58,968 nt of DNA from an uncultured Parabacteroides sp. (GCA_944325345.1 CALUZV010000023.1:1-58968), one strand, 5' to 3'; counted from the first letter of the stretch, positions 1 to 9,196 are shown. Translations and numbers: made by a program. The notes: generated by a model not told the origin, from the sequence alone.

Positions 1-76
1 TACCAGAGTGGCCAAATGGGGCTGACTGTAACTCAGCTGGCTTACGCCTTCGGTGGTTCGAATCCATCACTGCCCA
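1..76 (+). tRNA. tRNA-Tyr (GTA), 5' end cut by window edge
   Basis: The anticodon arm reads GCTGA-CTGTAAC-TCAGC with anticodon GTA. A long variable arm follows, as expected for tRNA-Tyr, and then a T arm with TTCGAAT. The 3' acceptor strand ACTGCCC and discriminator A end at 76. The first seven acceptor bases lie outside the window. No CCA is encoded (next bases CAC), as is common in Bacteroidetes. Confidence 0.9.
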
Positions 77-83
77 CACGACG

Positions 84-124
84 AAGTCCCGTGTTCCGCA
101 GAGGAGCACGGGACTTTCTTTTTA
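84..124 (+). terminator. Rho-independent terminator after tRNA-Tyr
   Basis: A perfect 10-bp stem (84-93 with 107-116, AAGTCCCGTG/CACGGGACTT) is followed by a T-rich tract TCTTTTT. It ends the tRNA transcript. Confidence 0.85.
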
Positions 125-198
125 CCCCCTTCCCTGCAACTTGGTTGCAAACAATCGAAAAAGAAGCCGCCTATACTTTATATTATATAAGAAAAACG

Positions 199-206
199 TA
201 CCTTTG
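199..206 (+). promoter_or_regulatory. Bacteroidetes -7 box TACCTTTG
   Basis: TACCTTTG matches TAnnTTTG exactly and ends only 8 bases before the ATG at 215, so the predicted transcript would have almost no 5' leader. No clear -33 TTTG is visible at the usual spacing. Confidence 0.55.
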
Positions 207-214
207 TCCCCGTT

Positions 215-631
215 ATGAAGAAAGAAAGAATCGCGACATACGTCAGTCTGATTGCCAGCGTGCTTTTGCTGCTCTCGGTAGTCGTCCCGCACCACCACCA
301 TGCGGACGGGATGCCGTGCTACCATTGGCTGGCTGAAATAGCGGACGATGAAAACGACGATTCTTCCGGGACTTCCCACTCTGCAGCGGAACACGATTGC
401 GGATGCTTGGGGCACAACCAAGCCCTCTTCTCTTCGGTGGAGCAACATGCTGCTTCCGACTTGCATTTGATACCTTTATTTATACTCTTCCATTATATTA
501 ATCCACTCAGTGCCGTCGCCCTGCCTCTGCCTTTCGAGCGGGAACGGGCTTTCTACATCGAGTCCCTACACGATAGCTGGATAGCGAAGGCGTCGGGACG
601 GCGGGCGCCGCCTTTCGGGATGAAGAACTAA
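215..631 (+). CDS. Small His-rich exported or membrane protein of a metal-efflux locus
   Basis: 138 aa. The N-terminus (residues 1-25) is a signal peptide or membrane anchor, followed at once by a His cluster (PHHHHADG) and a Cys/His-rich stretch with CGC. A second hydrophobic segment lies near residues 85-105. His clusters facing the periplasm suggest metal binding. I recall small proteins like this (DUF6769-type) just upstream of CusB/CusA genes in Bacteroides, but the family name is from memory. It lies 89 bp before the His-rich adaptor on the same strand, so a role in metal sensing or buffering for the pump is inferred. The ATG at 215 is chosen because the signal peptide starts there and a -7 box lies just upstream. 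Confidence 0.7.
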   Translation: MKKERIATYVSLIASVLLLLSVVVPHHHHADGMPCYHWLAEIADDENDDSSGTSHSAAEHDCGCLGHNQALFSSVEQHAASDLHLIPLFILFHYINPLSAVALPLPFERERAFYIESLHDSWIAKASGRRAPPFGMKN

Positions 632-720
632 GAATGATGAACGAAGTGTTTGATTCATCGTTCCCCTACATTTTTTCTCATTTTACTTTATTAGCATAAA
701 ACAACTTACTTATCAACGAT

Positions 721-1935
721 ATGAAGAAAATATATCTATCGTGGGTACTTTTGACGTACCTACTGGCCGGTTGTGCAGGCAATACGACCACGCACGACCA
801 TGACCACGAACATGAAGAACATGAATTGGCGGAACACGACCATGAACATGAGGCACACGATCACGACCACGCCGAGCATGGACATGAACACGAAGCCGCC
901 CATCAGCACGGCGACGAAATCAGCTTCAAGAAAGCCAACGCGGAGGCCATCGGCCTGCAAACCCAAGTGATGAAACCGACTTCTTTCACCGAGGTCATCA
1001 AGACCAGCGGCCGTATCTTGGCTGCCCAGGGGAATGAATCTACCTTGGTGGCAACTGTCCCCGGTGTCGTAACCCTCGGCCAGCTCCCGTTCATCGACGG
1101 GACGGCGGTTCGGAAGGGACAAGCTGTCCTCTCGCTTGCCTCCAACGCGCTCGCCGAAGGAGATGTCGCTGCCCGGGCTAAGCATAATTATGAAAAGGCG
1201 AAGAAAGAATATGAACGCATGAGTCAGTTGGTGGACGACCGTATTGTTTCCCGCAAGGACTTCGAGCAGGCTCGCCTCAACTACGAGAATGCGAAGGTGG
1301 CTTACGATGCCGTAGCTGACAAGCAGACTTCCCAAGGTGTCGCCGTTACCGCTCCTATCAGTGGTTATCTGAAGAACATCTTGGTGAAGGAAGGAGATTA
1401 CGTTGCGGTCGGCCAGCCGCTGGCGACCATCTCGCAGAACAACCGGCTCCAGCTTCGTGCCGATATCTCCGAGAAGTACTACTCTGCCCTGCCGCTCATC
1501 CGGTCGGCCCACTTCAAGACACCTTACGACGACCAACTTTATAAGCTCGACGACCTCCACGGGCGGATGTTGGGCTACGGCAAGTCTTCGGATGATACCT
1601 CTTATTATATCCCTGTTACCTTCGAGTTTGACAACAGGGGGAACATCATCCCCGGCTCGTTTGTCGATATCTATCTGCTGACTCGTCCGATGGAGCAGGT
1701 GCTCACCGTGCCCGTCTCCGCCTTGGTGGAAGAGCAGGGGTTATACTTCGTCTTCCTCCGTGTCCACGACGAGGCTTACAAGAAGCAGGAGGTAAAGCTC
1801 GGGGCAGAGAACGGGGAGGCTGTGCAGATTCTCTCCGGCCTGCATGAGGGCGATGAAGTCGTTACGGTCGGTGCCTACCAGATTAAGCTCGCATCGGCTT
1901 CGAACGCCATACCTGCCCATACGCATCATCATTGA
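721..1935 (+). CDS. Heavy-metal efflux RND periplasmic adaptor lipoprotein (CusB/CzcB family)
   Basis: 404 aa. A lipobox LLAGC ending at Cys18 marks a lipoprotein anchored in the inner membrane. Residues about 25-65 are a striking run of HDH/HEH motifs, likely to capture metal. The rest has the membrane-fusion-protein order: barrel-sandwich halves around a coiled-coil hairpin (residues about 150-195, starting KHNYEKAKKEYERMSQL), then beta-barrel and membrane-proximal domains. The protein ends in another His cluster (HTHHH). It links the CusA-type pump encoded 25 bp downstream to a TolC channel. The metal is not fixed by sequence; Cu/Ag or Zn/Co/Ni are possible. Confidence 0.9.
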   Translation: MKKIYLSWVLLTYLLAGCAGNTTTHDHDHEHEEHELAEHDHEHEAHDHDHAEHGHEHEAAHQHGDEISFKKANAEAIGLQTQVMKPTSFTEVIKTSGRILAAQGNESTLVATVPGVVTLGQLPFIDGTAVRKGQAVLSLASNALAEGDVAARAKHNYEKAKKEYERMSQLVDDRIVSRKDFEQARLNYENAKVAYDAVADKQTSQGVAVTAPISGYLKNILVKEGDYVAVGQPLATISQNNRLQLRADISEKYYSALPLIRSAHFKTPYDDQLYKLDDLHGRMLGYGKSSDDTSYYIPVTFEFDNRGNIIPGSFVDIYLLTRPMEQVLTVPVSALVEEQGLYFVFLRVHDEAYKKQEVKLGAENGEAVQILSGLHEGDEVVTVGAYQIKLASASNAIPAHTHHH

Positions 1936-1960
1936 TTCATAACCTTCAATCCGAATTAGT

Positions 1961-4900
1961 ATGCTGAACAAAATAATACATTACTCACTCCACAACCGGC
2001 TGCTCATCCTCGTCTGCTCCGTCCTGCTTATGGTTGGCGGAACTTATACGGCGTTTCATACCGATGTGGACGTGTTTCCTGACCTGAACGCGCCGACGGT
2101 CGTCATCATGACCGAGGCGAACGGCATGGCTCCGGAGGAAGTCGAACGCATCGTTACCTTCCCGGTTGAGACTGCCGTAAACGGGGCGACCGATGTCCGC
2201 AGGGTTCGCTCTTCATCCACTACGGGGTTCTCGGTAGTGTGGGTCGAATTCGATTGGGGTACGGATATCTACCTTGCCCGCCAGATTGTCTCCGAGAAGC
2301 TCGCCATCGTCAGCGAGAGCTTGCCAGATTATGTGGGCAAACCTACACTGGGTCCCCAGTCTTCGATTCTCGGCGAGATGCTTATTGTGGGCATGACTGC
2401 CGACTCCACAAGTCTTCTGGATCTTCGCACGATGGCGGACTGGACGATTCGTCCGCGCTTGCTCTCTACGGGCGGTGTAGCTCAGGTGGCGGTCATCGGT
2501 GGGGACATCAAGGAGTATCAAGTCCTCTTAGACCCAGACCGGATGAAACATTACGGCGTGGGTCTGGACGAGGTTCTCACCGTATGCCGTGCGATGAACC
2601 AGAACGCCAACGGTGGTGTCCTCTACGAATACAGCAACGAGTACATTATCCGGGGTGTCTTATCCACGGCGAAGGCAGAGGAGCTCGCGAAGGGCGTGGT
2701 CAAGACGTTGCCCGGCAATGTCCCTGTCCTACTCCGAGACATCGCCACGGTCCAAGTGGGCGGCAAGAGTCCGAAGCTGGGCTTAGCTTCCGAGAAGGCA
2801 AAGCCGGCTGTCCTCATCACCGTTACGAAGCAGCCGAACACCAGCACCCTCGAACTTACCGAGAAGCTTGACGCCAGCCTCGCCGACCTCCAGAAGAGCC
2901 TCCCGACCGATGTGCACATCTCGACAGACATCTTCCGACAGAGCCGCTTCATCGACAGCTCCATTAACAACGTAAAGAATAGCTTGGTAGAAGGTAGCCT
3001 CTTCGTCATCGTGGTGCTCTTCCTCTTCTTGATGAACGTGAGGACGACGGCCATCTCCTTGGTTGCCATGCCGCTTTCCCTGCTGGTCTCCATCGTTGTG
3101 CTTCACTTCATGGGATTAACCATCAACACGATGAGCCTCGGCGGTCTTGCCATCGCAATCGGTTCGTTGGTGGACGATGCCATTGTCGATGTCGAGAACG
3201 TGTATAAACGCATAAGGGAGAACCGGCTTCTGCCCATCGGAGAACAAAGGCCGACCTTAGACGTAGTCTTCGACGCCTCCCGCGAGGTGCGTATGCCCAT
3301 CCTCAACTCCACGCTTATCATCGTCGTTAGTTTCGTCCCGCTCTTCTTCCTGACGGGAATGGAAGGGCGTATGCTCGTCCCGCTTGGCATCGCCTTTATC
3401 GTCGCGTTGTTCGCCTCCACGGTGGTGGCTCTGACGCTGACACCTGTCCTCTGCAGTTACCTCTTAGACCGAAGGGAACCGGGGAAGAAGCCCGAACAAG
3501 ACTCTCCCGTCGCCCGTAAGCTCCGCGCGGTTTACCGTGTCGCTTTGGAGGCGGCCATCTCGCACCGTAAGTATGTCTTGGGTGTTACCTTCATCCTCTT
3601 CGCCCTTTCCCTGGGGTTGTTCTTCACGTTGGGACGTAGTTTCTTGCCTCCTTTCAACGAGGGGTCGTTTACGATTAACGTCAGCACCCTGCCGGGCATC
3701 TCGCTTGAGGAGTCGGATAAGATAGGGCGCAGGGCAGAAGAGCTTCTCCTCCAGGTTCCGGAGATCCAGACGGTTGCCCGCAAGACTGGCCGGGCGGAGT
3801 TGGACGAGCACGCCCTCGGCGTTAACGTCAGCGAGATAGAAGCTCCCTTCGAACTTGGCGAGCGCACCAGGGACGAGGTTACGGAAGATGTCCGTCGCCG
3901 TCTCTCCAGCATCAGCGGTGCCAACATTGAAATCGGACAGCCTATCTCCCACCGTATTGACGCCATGCTTTCCGGGACGGAGGCCAACATCGCCATTAAG
4001 CTCTTCGGGACGGACTTGAACAGACTCTTCTCGCTCGGAAACGAGGTGAAGGAGGCCGTCGAGGGTATCGAAGGACTCGTGGACCTCAAGGTAGAACAGC
4101 AAATCGAACGCCCCCAGCTCACCATCACCCCTCGCCGCGACTTGCTCGCCAAGTACGGCATACCTCTCCCCGAGTTTGGCGAGTACGTCAATGTCATGCT
4201 CGCCGGAGAAGCGGTCAGCCAAGTTTACGACGACGGCAAGTACTTCGACCTCACCGTCAAGGCATCGAACGACAGCCGTGAGTCGATGGAGGCTATCCGC
4301 AACATGATGATCGACGCGGGCGGACAGAAGATCCCCCTCTCCTACGTTGCCGACATCCGTTCCGCCGCGGGTCCGAACACCATCAACCGCGAGAACGTCC
4401 AACGCAAGGTAGTAGTTAGCGCGAACGTAGCCGGGCGCGACCTCCGTGGCGTGGTGAACGACATCCAGAAGGCCGTCTCCGAACATATCACCCTCCCAGA
4501 GGGATACCACGTCGAGTACGGCGGCCAGTTCGAAAGCGAGCAAGCCGCCAGCCGTACGCTCCTCTTTACTTCCGCGATGTCCATCCTTGTCATCTTCCTC
4601 TTGCTTTACAACGAGTTCAAGGATGCCCGCGAGAGTGGCGTGGTGTTGCTCAACCTCCCCCTTGCCCTCATCGGCGGCGTGCTCATCCTACGTCTGACAT
4701 CGGGAGAAATAAGCATCCCTGCCATCATCGGCTTCATCTCGCTCTTTGGCATCGCCACGCGAAACGGGATGCTACTTATCAGCCACTACACGCAGTTGCG
4801 CTCCGAGGGGATGCCGCTCTACCGGGCGGTTGTCCAAGGCTCACTCGACCGCCTCAACCCGATTCTGATGACCGCCCTCAGCTCGGCGCTCGCCCTGATT

Positions 4901-5050
4901 CCCCTTGCCATTAACGGGGACCTGCCTGGGAACGAGATTCAAAGCCCGATGGCAACGGTCATCCTCGGTGGCTTGCTCTCATCTACGTTCCTCAACGGCT
5001 TCATCATCCCCATCATGTATCTTTGGATGAATAAAGGTGAAAAGGAATGA
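1961..5050 (+). CDS. Heavy-metal efflux RND permease (CusA/CzcA family)
   Basis: 1029 aa, the usual length for HME-RND proton antiporters. Transmembrane segment 1 is near residues 10-30. TM4 (about residue 393 on) carries AIGSLVDDAIVDVEN, with the acidic residues used for proton relay. This is closer to the CusA-like AxG...D.A...EN pattern than to the CzcA DFG...DGA pattern, which hints at monovalent Cu/Ag, but the VDDAIVD form is not diagnostic. A large periplasmic loop, a second TM block from about residue 530, and a C-terminal block ending in a conserved proline/methionine helix complete the fold. It works with the adaptor upstream and the TolC protein downstream, which is separated from it by a hairpin array. 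Confidence 0.93.
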   Translation: MLNKIIHYSLHNRLLILVCSVLLMVGGTYTAFHTDVDVFPDLNAPTVVIMTEANGMAPEEVERIVTFPVETAVNGATDVRRVRSSSTTGFSVVWVEFDWGTDIYLARQIVSEKLAIVSESLPDYVGKPTLGPQSSILGEMLIVGMTADSTSLLDLRTMADWTIRPRLLSTGGVAQVAVIGGDIKEYQVLLDPDRMKHYGVGLDEVLTVCRAMNQNANGGVLYEYSNEYIIRGVLSTAKAEELAKGVVKTLPGNVPVLLRDIATVQVGGKSPKLGLASEKAKPAVLITVTKQPNTSTLELTEKLDASLADLQKSLPTDVHISTDIFRQSRFIDSSINNVKNSLVEGSLFVIVVLFLFLMNVRTTAISLVAMPLSLLVSIVVLHFMGLTINTMSLGGLAIAIGSLVDDAIVDVENVYKRIRENRLLPIGEQRPTLDVVFDASREVRMPILNSTLIIVVSFVPLFFLTGMEGRMLVPLGIAFIVALFASTVVALTLTPVLCSYLLDRREPGKKPEQDSPVARKLRAVYRVALEAAISHRKYVLGVTFILFALSLGLFFTLGRSFLPPFNEGSFTINVSTLPGISLEESDKIGRRAEELLLQVPEIQTVARKTGRAELDEHALGVNVSEIEAPFELGERTRDEVTEDVRRRLSSISGANIEIGQPISHRIDAMLSGTEANIAIKLFGTDLNRLFSLGNEVKEAVEGIEGLVDLKVEQQIERPQLTITPRRDLLAKYGIPLPEFGEYVNVMLAGEAVSQVYDDGKYFDLTVKASNDSRESMEAIRNMMIDAGGQKIPLSYVADIRSAAGPNTINRENVQRKVVVSANVAGRDLRGVVNDIQKAVSEHITLPEGYHVEYGGQFESEQAASRTLLFTSAMSILVIFLLLYNEFKDARESGVVLLNLPLALIGGVLILRLTSGEISIPAIIGFISLFGIATRNGMLLISHYTQLRSEGMPLYRAVVQGSLDRLNPILMTALSSALALIPLAINGDLPGNEIQSPMATVILGGLLSSTFLNGFIIPIMYLWMNKGEKE

Positions 5051-5069
5051 GGTGGGAAGGATAGACTTT

Positions 5070-5409
5070 GTTACCTATACCTGTAACAACTTGTTATCGG
5101 TATAGGTAACGGAGTGTTACAGGTATAGATAACAAAGTGTTATCGGTATAGGTAACACATCGTTATCTATATAGGTAACGAACCATTAGGTAGTAACCTA
5201 ACAGACCATTAGGTACTAAGCTAATACCCCATTAGGTGGATACCTAACGACCCATTAGGTACTAAGCTAATGACGACTGACCTTATAAGGTGGGACATTG
5301 CTCCCTATATAGCGAGCAGATTGCTCTGGGTATAGCGAGCAAACTGCTCTGGGTATAGCGAGCAGACTGCTCTCTACATAGCGAGCAATATCCGACCTTA
5401 TAAGCATCA
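5070..5409. repeat. Array of 15 palindromic units, exact 23-bp period
   Basis: The gap between the pump stop (5050) and the TolC start (5428) is filled by units starting at 5070, 5093, 5116, 5139, 5162, 5185, 5208, 5231, 5254, 5277, 5300, 5323, 5346, 5369 and 5392. Each is an 18-nt imperfect palindrome plus a 5-nt spacer. The unit sequence changes along the array, from GTTATCGGTATAGGTAAC to ATTAGGTACTAAGCTAAT to GCTCTGGGTATAGCGAGC, while the 23-bp step never slips. No ORF or promoter is convincing here. Confidence 0.95.
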
Positions 5410-5427
5410 AACAACAAAGATTATAAC

Positions 5428-6654
5428 ATGAAAAAGATAGAAACAATGCGAACACTCATCATCATCCTCTCAGCCCTCGCCCTCCCGCTCGCGGCCGGGG
5501 CACAAGGAGAGGCGACCACGGTCGATGGCGGCATCCCGGCGGTGCTCCGTCTCGTGGGCGAAAACAACAAAACGATACAGGCGGGAGCGGCAGATGCCGA
5601 GGCCTTGAAACTTCAGGCGCGCTCGGAGAATAACCTCGCCAACCCCGAGGCGACCTACTCGCACCTCTGGGGCAACAAGGAAGGCATGGGCTATACCGGG
5701 GAGTTCATCCTCAGCCAGGCGTTCGACTTCCCGACGCTCTACTACCAACGTGGGCGGCAGAATCGCGTCCGCGCGGCCTCAATCGACGCCGGGCAACAGG
5801 GCGTCCGACAGCAGGTGCTCCTTCAGGCCGAGCTTGCCTGCATGGACTTGGTTTACTTGAACCAAATGCGCAGTCTCCTTTCCCGCCGTCTTGCTGACGC
5901 AGAGGAACTACGCCGCTTCTATGCCCAGAGGCTCGAAGAGGGCGATGCGAACATCATCGAGACTAACAAGATAGAACTGGAGTTGCTGAATGCACGGAAC
6001 CGCTATCGGCAGAACGAGATAGCGCGGGAGGCGAAGTTGCGGGAACTGGCGGCGCTCAATGGCGGGGAGGCGATTGCCTTCGAGGATACCACCTATACGA
6101 TGTCGTACACCTTGCCTCACGACTTTGATGCTTTCCGCCTCGAAGCCTTCGACGCGCTGCCCGAGCTGGAGACCTTGCGCCAAGCTCAGGCGGCAGCAGA
6201 GCGGCAGGTGAAAATCAGTCGGCAGCAGTGGTTGCCCGGACTCACGCTGGGCTATCGCATGAACCCATCTTCGGGGGGCGACCGCTACAACGGCATCATC
6301 GCAGGCATCTCCATCCCCCTCTTTGCCAATCGGCATAAGGTAAAGCAAGCCAAGGCCGAACGCTTCGCGGCAGAGACCCGCTTGCAGAGCGTAGAGGCGA
6401 GCACAGAGGCGAACCTCCAGCAGCTCTACGCCCGGGCATCGGAGGCCAAACGCACGGCGGACGAGTTTGCCGACGCGCTCCGCTCGCAAGACAACTTGCG
6501 CCTGCTTCAGAAAGCCATACGCGCCGGGCAGCTCTCGATGGTAGAGTACTTCGTGAACCTCACGACCCTCTACGATTCGATGGAGAGCCTGCTCCAGCTG
6601 AGGAATGAGGAGCAGAAGGCGTTGGCGGAACTGTACCGCTTTACTTTGCGGTAA
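5428..6654 (+). CDS. TolC-family outer-membrane channel of the metal efflux system
   Basis: 408 aa. A signal peptide follows a short N-terminal extension; the alternative start at 5446 (MRTLIIILSALALP) gives a more typical signal peptide ending at GAQG. The mature protein shows the two long alpha-helical repeats of outer-membrane efflux proteins, rich in Ala, Gln, Glu and Arg (for example residues 120-215 and 305-400). It is shorter than E. coli TolC but normal for CusC/CzcC-like proteins in this phylum. It forms the outer-membrane exit of the tripartite pump encoded upstream. It converges with the menaquinone gene on the other strand. Confidence 0.9.
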   Translation: MKKIETMRTLIIILSALALPLAAGAQGEATTVDGGIPAVLRLVGENNKTIQAGAADAEALKLQARSENNLANPEATYSHLWGNKEGMGYTGEFILSQAFDFPTLYYQRGRQNRVRAASIDAGQQGVRQQVLLQAELACMDLVYLNQMRSLLSRRLADAEELRRFYAQRLEEGDANIIETNKIELELLNARNRYRQNEIAREAKLRELAALNGGEAIAFEDTTYTMSYTLPHDFDAFRLEAFDALPELETLRQAQAAAERQVKISRQQWLPGLTLGYRMNPSSGGDRYNGIIAGISIPLFANRHKVKQAKAERFAAETRLQSVEASTEANLQQLYARASEAKRTADEFADALRSQDNLRLLQKAIRAGQLSMVEYFVNLTTLYDSMESLLQLRNEEQKALAELYRFTLR

Positions 6655-6655
6655 T

Positions 6656-6881
6656 TGACAATGGACAATGGACAATTGACAATTAGAAGATGGGGAGGAC
6701 TTTCCCCCTAATTGTCAATTGTCCATTGTTAATTGTCAATTGGGATTCATCTTCTAATTGTCAATTGTCCATTGTTAATTGTCAATTGAGATTCATCTTC
6801 TAATTGTCAATTGTCCATTGTTAATTGTCAATTGGGATTCATCCCCCCATTGTCAATTGTCCATTGTTAATTGTCAATTGC
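6656..6881. repeat. ATTGTCAATTG-type dispersed palindromic repeats between convergent genes
   Basis: Five to six copies of the palindrome-rich string AATTGTCAATTG/CAATTGACAATT lie head to tail. The GATTCAT marker recurs at 6744, 6790 and 6836, an exact 46-bp step (2 x 23). A hairpin flanked by both orientations at 6680-6720 (GGGGAGG/CTTTCCCCC) could terminate both genes. Single copies of the same string recur at 17228-17252 and 20333-20361, so unlike the other arrays it is a dispersed family. Confidence 0.85.
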
Positions 6882-7967
6882 CACCGTTCTTCCCATCGTC
6901 CCCATCTTATCCCCCGTCTCTCTCCACTCCTCATCCAGCGAGGAAGAGGCGAGCAAGCCGCCGCCGGCGTAGAAAGTAAACTTGGAAGGTTGGATATGTA
7001 CACAGCGGAGGTTCACATAGAGGCTCGTTTCCCCCTCAGGGTCCAAGAGGCCCACGAAACCGGAGTAGTAAGCCCTGTCGTATCCCTCGTGCCGCAGGAT
7101 AAAGTCGTATGCCTTTTCCTTCGGGAGTCCGCAGACCGCAGGCGTAGGGTGGAGCAAATCGAGCACCTCGCCAATCCGCCGCTCATCCGGGAGGGAGAAA
7201 TGGAATTCGGTCTTCAGGTGGGACAATTCACCCGCCCGGGCTGGATACGGCCCTACTGTCCGCGCGCCGATGCCGAGGGTACGGAGCTGGGCGTGGATGT
7301 AGTCGGCGACTAATTGCTGCTCACGCCTGTTCTTCGCATCCCATTCGGTGGGCACACGACCGTGGTCGAGGCGCTGCGTTCCGGCGAGGGCAACCGTCTG
7401 CCAAGCTCCGTGCCTCCCGGCCAGGAGGATCTCCGGAGTGCTGCCCATCCAAGTGCCTGTGGCGGGCGTGTGGCAGAGATAGACGTAGGAATAGATGTAA
7501 CGCTCCACTGCCCGCCTGAAAGCCTCTCCGATGGAAACCCCGGCAGGACGCACCGTCTCCTTTTGGCGCGACAGAACCAGCTTCTCCTGCTCGCCGGAGG
7601 TGAGCGCGTCGAGGAACTTGTGGAAGCAAGCTGCATATCGCCGATAGTCCCACTCGTCGGAGACTGGGAAGGGACGCTCGCCCTCGACGGGGCGGAAGGA
7701 TGGGCTGGCGCCATCTGCGAGGATGGGAATCACCTCGGCCTGCGTCTTGTCGAGCACGACAATCGGATGTCGGCCGGAGACACAGAAAGGGGCGATTATG
7801 AAACCGCCCCGAAGGTTTAACTCTTTTACGTCATAAAGCAAACGCGGCTCGCCTTCCGTCTGCACCCGGAGGTGGATTCTCGCCTCGCCCGGTATGCGCC
7901 AGAGAGCAAAAGACGAGCCACGTTCAATCATCGAATCAATCGTGCTGTACAGTTCAGTGCTTGTCAT
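6867..7967 (-). CDS. menF: Isochorismate synthase (menaquinone pathway)
   Basis: 366 aa, chorismate-binding family. It converts chorismate to isochorismate, the first committed step of menaquinone synthesis, in the cytoplasm. The motif EKLVLSR near residue 128 supplies the catalytic Lys, GSTPEILL lies near 175, AGTQRLD near 200, and the C-terminal block ends with the YAGGGLLASS Mg-site region. The start ATG overlaps the stop of the upstream HAD-thioesterase gene (ATGA), so the two are translationally coupled. The other men genes (D, B, C, E) are not next to it. A siderophore EntC role is unlikely without other siderophore genes. Confidence 0.9.
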   Translation of the reverse strand: MTSTELYSTIDSMIERGSSFALWRIPGEARIHLRVQTEGEPRLLYDVKELNLRGGFIIAPFCVSGRHPIVVLDKTQAEVIPILADGASPSFRPVEGERPFPVSDEWDYRRYAACFHKFLDALTSGEQEKLVLSRQKETVRPAGVSIGEAFRRAVERYIYSYVYLCHTPATGTWMGSTPEILLAGRHGAWQTVALAGTQRLDHGRVPTEWDAKNRREQQLVADYIHAQLRTLGIGARTVGPYPARAGELSHLKTEFHFSLPDERRIGEVLDLLHPTPAVCGLPKEKAYDFILRHEGYDRAYYSGFVGLLDPEGETSLYVNLRCVHIQPSKFTFYAGGGLLASSSLDEEWRETGDKMGTMGRTVAIDN

Positions 7968-9196
7968 CTCTTCTTTAAAATACTATTAACTACCCGCACC
8001 GAGGAGACTAACTTGTCCGTCGAGGTATAGATGTTCACATCCCATACGTGCGACGAACGTCCCTTGTGGATGATAGTCCCTACGGCACGCACCGTGTCTC
8101 CCTCGTGGGCAGACGACATGTGATTGCCGCTCACCTGCATCCCGACGACCATCTCGTCTGGTTTGGCGAGAAGCATGGAGCCGAGGCCGGCGACGGTCTC
8201 CGCGAGGGCCAGTGTCGCCCCTCCGTGCAGGATACCGAACGGCTGGCGTGTGCGCTCATCGACGGGCATGGTAGCCTCCACCCGATCGTAGGAGATGTAG
8301 GTGTATTGGATACCCAGGTTGCCCATCAAGGCGTGCTTGCCTTGGGCGTTGAGCTGGTCTAAGGGGATTTCGGTCGTCTTCATCGTCGTGAGAAGAGCCT
8401 TCTCGATAGCTGCGGCAACACCATCTTCCTCGTTCGAGAGGGTGATGAAGTCCGCACAAGCCTTCACAGAGTCGCGGGCATTGCCCATCGCAATACTGGT
8501 GCCGGCGAGTTGCAACATGGGGACGTCAGCCACACCGTCGCCGATAGCTACGACTTCCTCTGTCGTCAAGCCCAGCTTCTGCATGAGGAAGGCGAGGGTG
8601 TTTCCCTTGTCCACAGTCGGGGGCGTGATTTCCAGGAAGAAGTCCTCGGACCTGAAGACCTCTGCCATACCGGCGAGGCGCTTCTTCCAGTTGGCCTCGA
8701 GTGCGACAATCTCGTCTTCGTCATCGCTCACCAAGACACATTTGCAGGGGGCGAATGTGATGTCTTCAATAAAGTTGTTCGTCTTGACTATCTTTAGCTG
8801 GTTAATCTCTGCCTCCTTGATAATGTGGGGGTTGTCAGGGTTATCCGTCCAAAGTTCGTCATTCTGGTAGGTCAGGGCATTGAAGCCTTTCATCTGGGCC
8901 AGCTTATAGACAAAGGGAATCACGTCGCTTTCCAAGTGTTTCTCGAAGAGCACCTCGCCCGTCTTCATGTCTCTCACATAGCCTCCATTGTACGCGAGGA
9001 CATAGCCTCCGTAATTCTCCAACTCCAGCTGGTGGGCCAGGGGCAAGATTCCGCCTACTGCCCTGCCGGATGATAACACTACTTGGACGCCCATCTGTTG
9101 TGCTTTCCGCACGGCCGCCAAGTTACGGGGACTTAGCTCTTTCGCTTCGTTGAGCAGTGTCCCGTCCACGTCGAGAACTAATAATTTATACTTCAT
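7964..9196 (-). CDS. HAD phosphatase fused to a hotdog thioesterase (possible DHNA-CoA thioesterase)
   Basis: 410 aa, two domains. Residues 1-270 are a Cof-type HAD hydrolase with nucleophile D9 and D11 (DVDGT), SSGRA near 42, and GDGVADVPML near 220. Residues about 275-410 are a PaaI/YdiI-type hotdog domain with LHGGATLALAET near 322-333, where the Glu is the expected catalytic residue. The hotdog family includes MenI, which cleaves DHNA-CoA in menaquinone synthesis, and the gene overlaps menF by 4 bp, so that role is likely for the C-terminal half. The substrate of the HAD half is unknown; a sugar phosphate or FMN is typical. Both domains look complete, so this is a true fusion rather than a misread frame. 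Confidence 0.85.
   Translation of the reverse strand: MKYKLLVLDVDGTLLNEAKELSPRNLAAVRKAQQMGVQVVLSSGRAVGGILPLAHQLELENYGGYVLAYNGGYVRDMKTGEVLFEKHLESDVIPFVYKLAQMKGFNALTYQNDELWTDNPDNPHIIKEAEINQLKIVKTNNFIEDITFAPCKCVLVSDDEDEIVALEANWKKRLAGMAEVFRSEDFFLEITPPTVDKGNTLAFLMQKLGLTTEEVVAIGDGVADVPMLQLAGTSIAMGNARDSVKACADFITLSNEEDGVAAAIEKALLTTMKTTEIPLDQLNAQGKHALMGNLGIQYTYISYDRVEATMPVDERTRQPFGILHGGATLALAETVAGLGSMLLAKPDEMVVGMQVSGNHMSSAHEGDTVRAVGTIIHKGRSSHVWDVNIYTSTDKLVSSVRVVNSILKKR

Noticed and set aside
760..1560. 266-aa ORF antisense to the metal-efflux adaptor
   Set aside because: Shadow of the adaptor gene, which has clear domains and a lipobox; the antisense frame reflects His and Asp codon bias.
3464..4543. 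359-aa ORF antisense to the CusA-type pump
   Set aside because: Shadow frame over a conserved RND gene; no promoter or domain.
5070..5409. Insertion sequence or transposon end
   Set aside because: No transposase, no target duplication; fully explained by 23-bp palindromic units.
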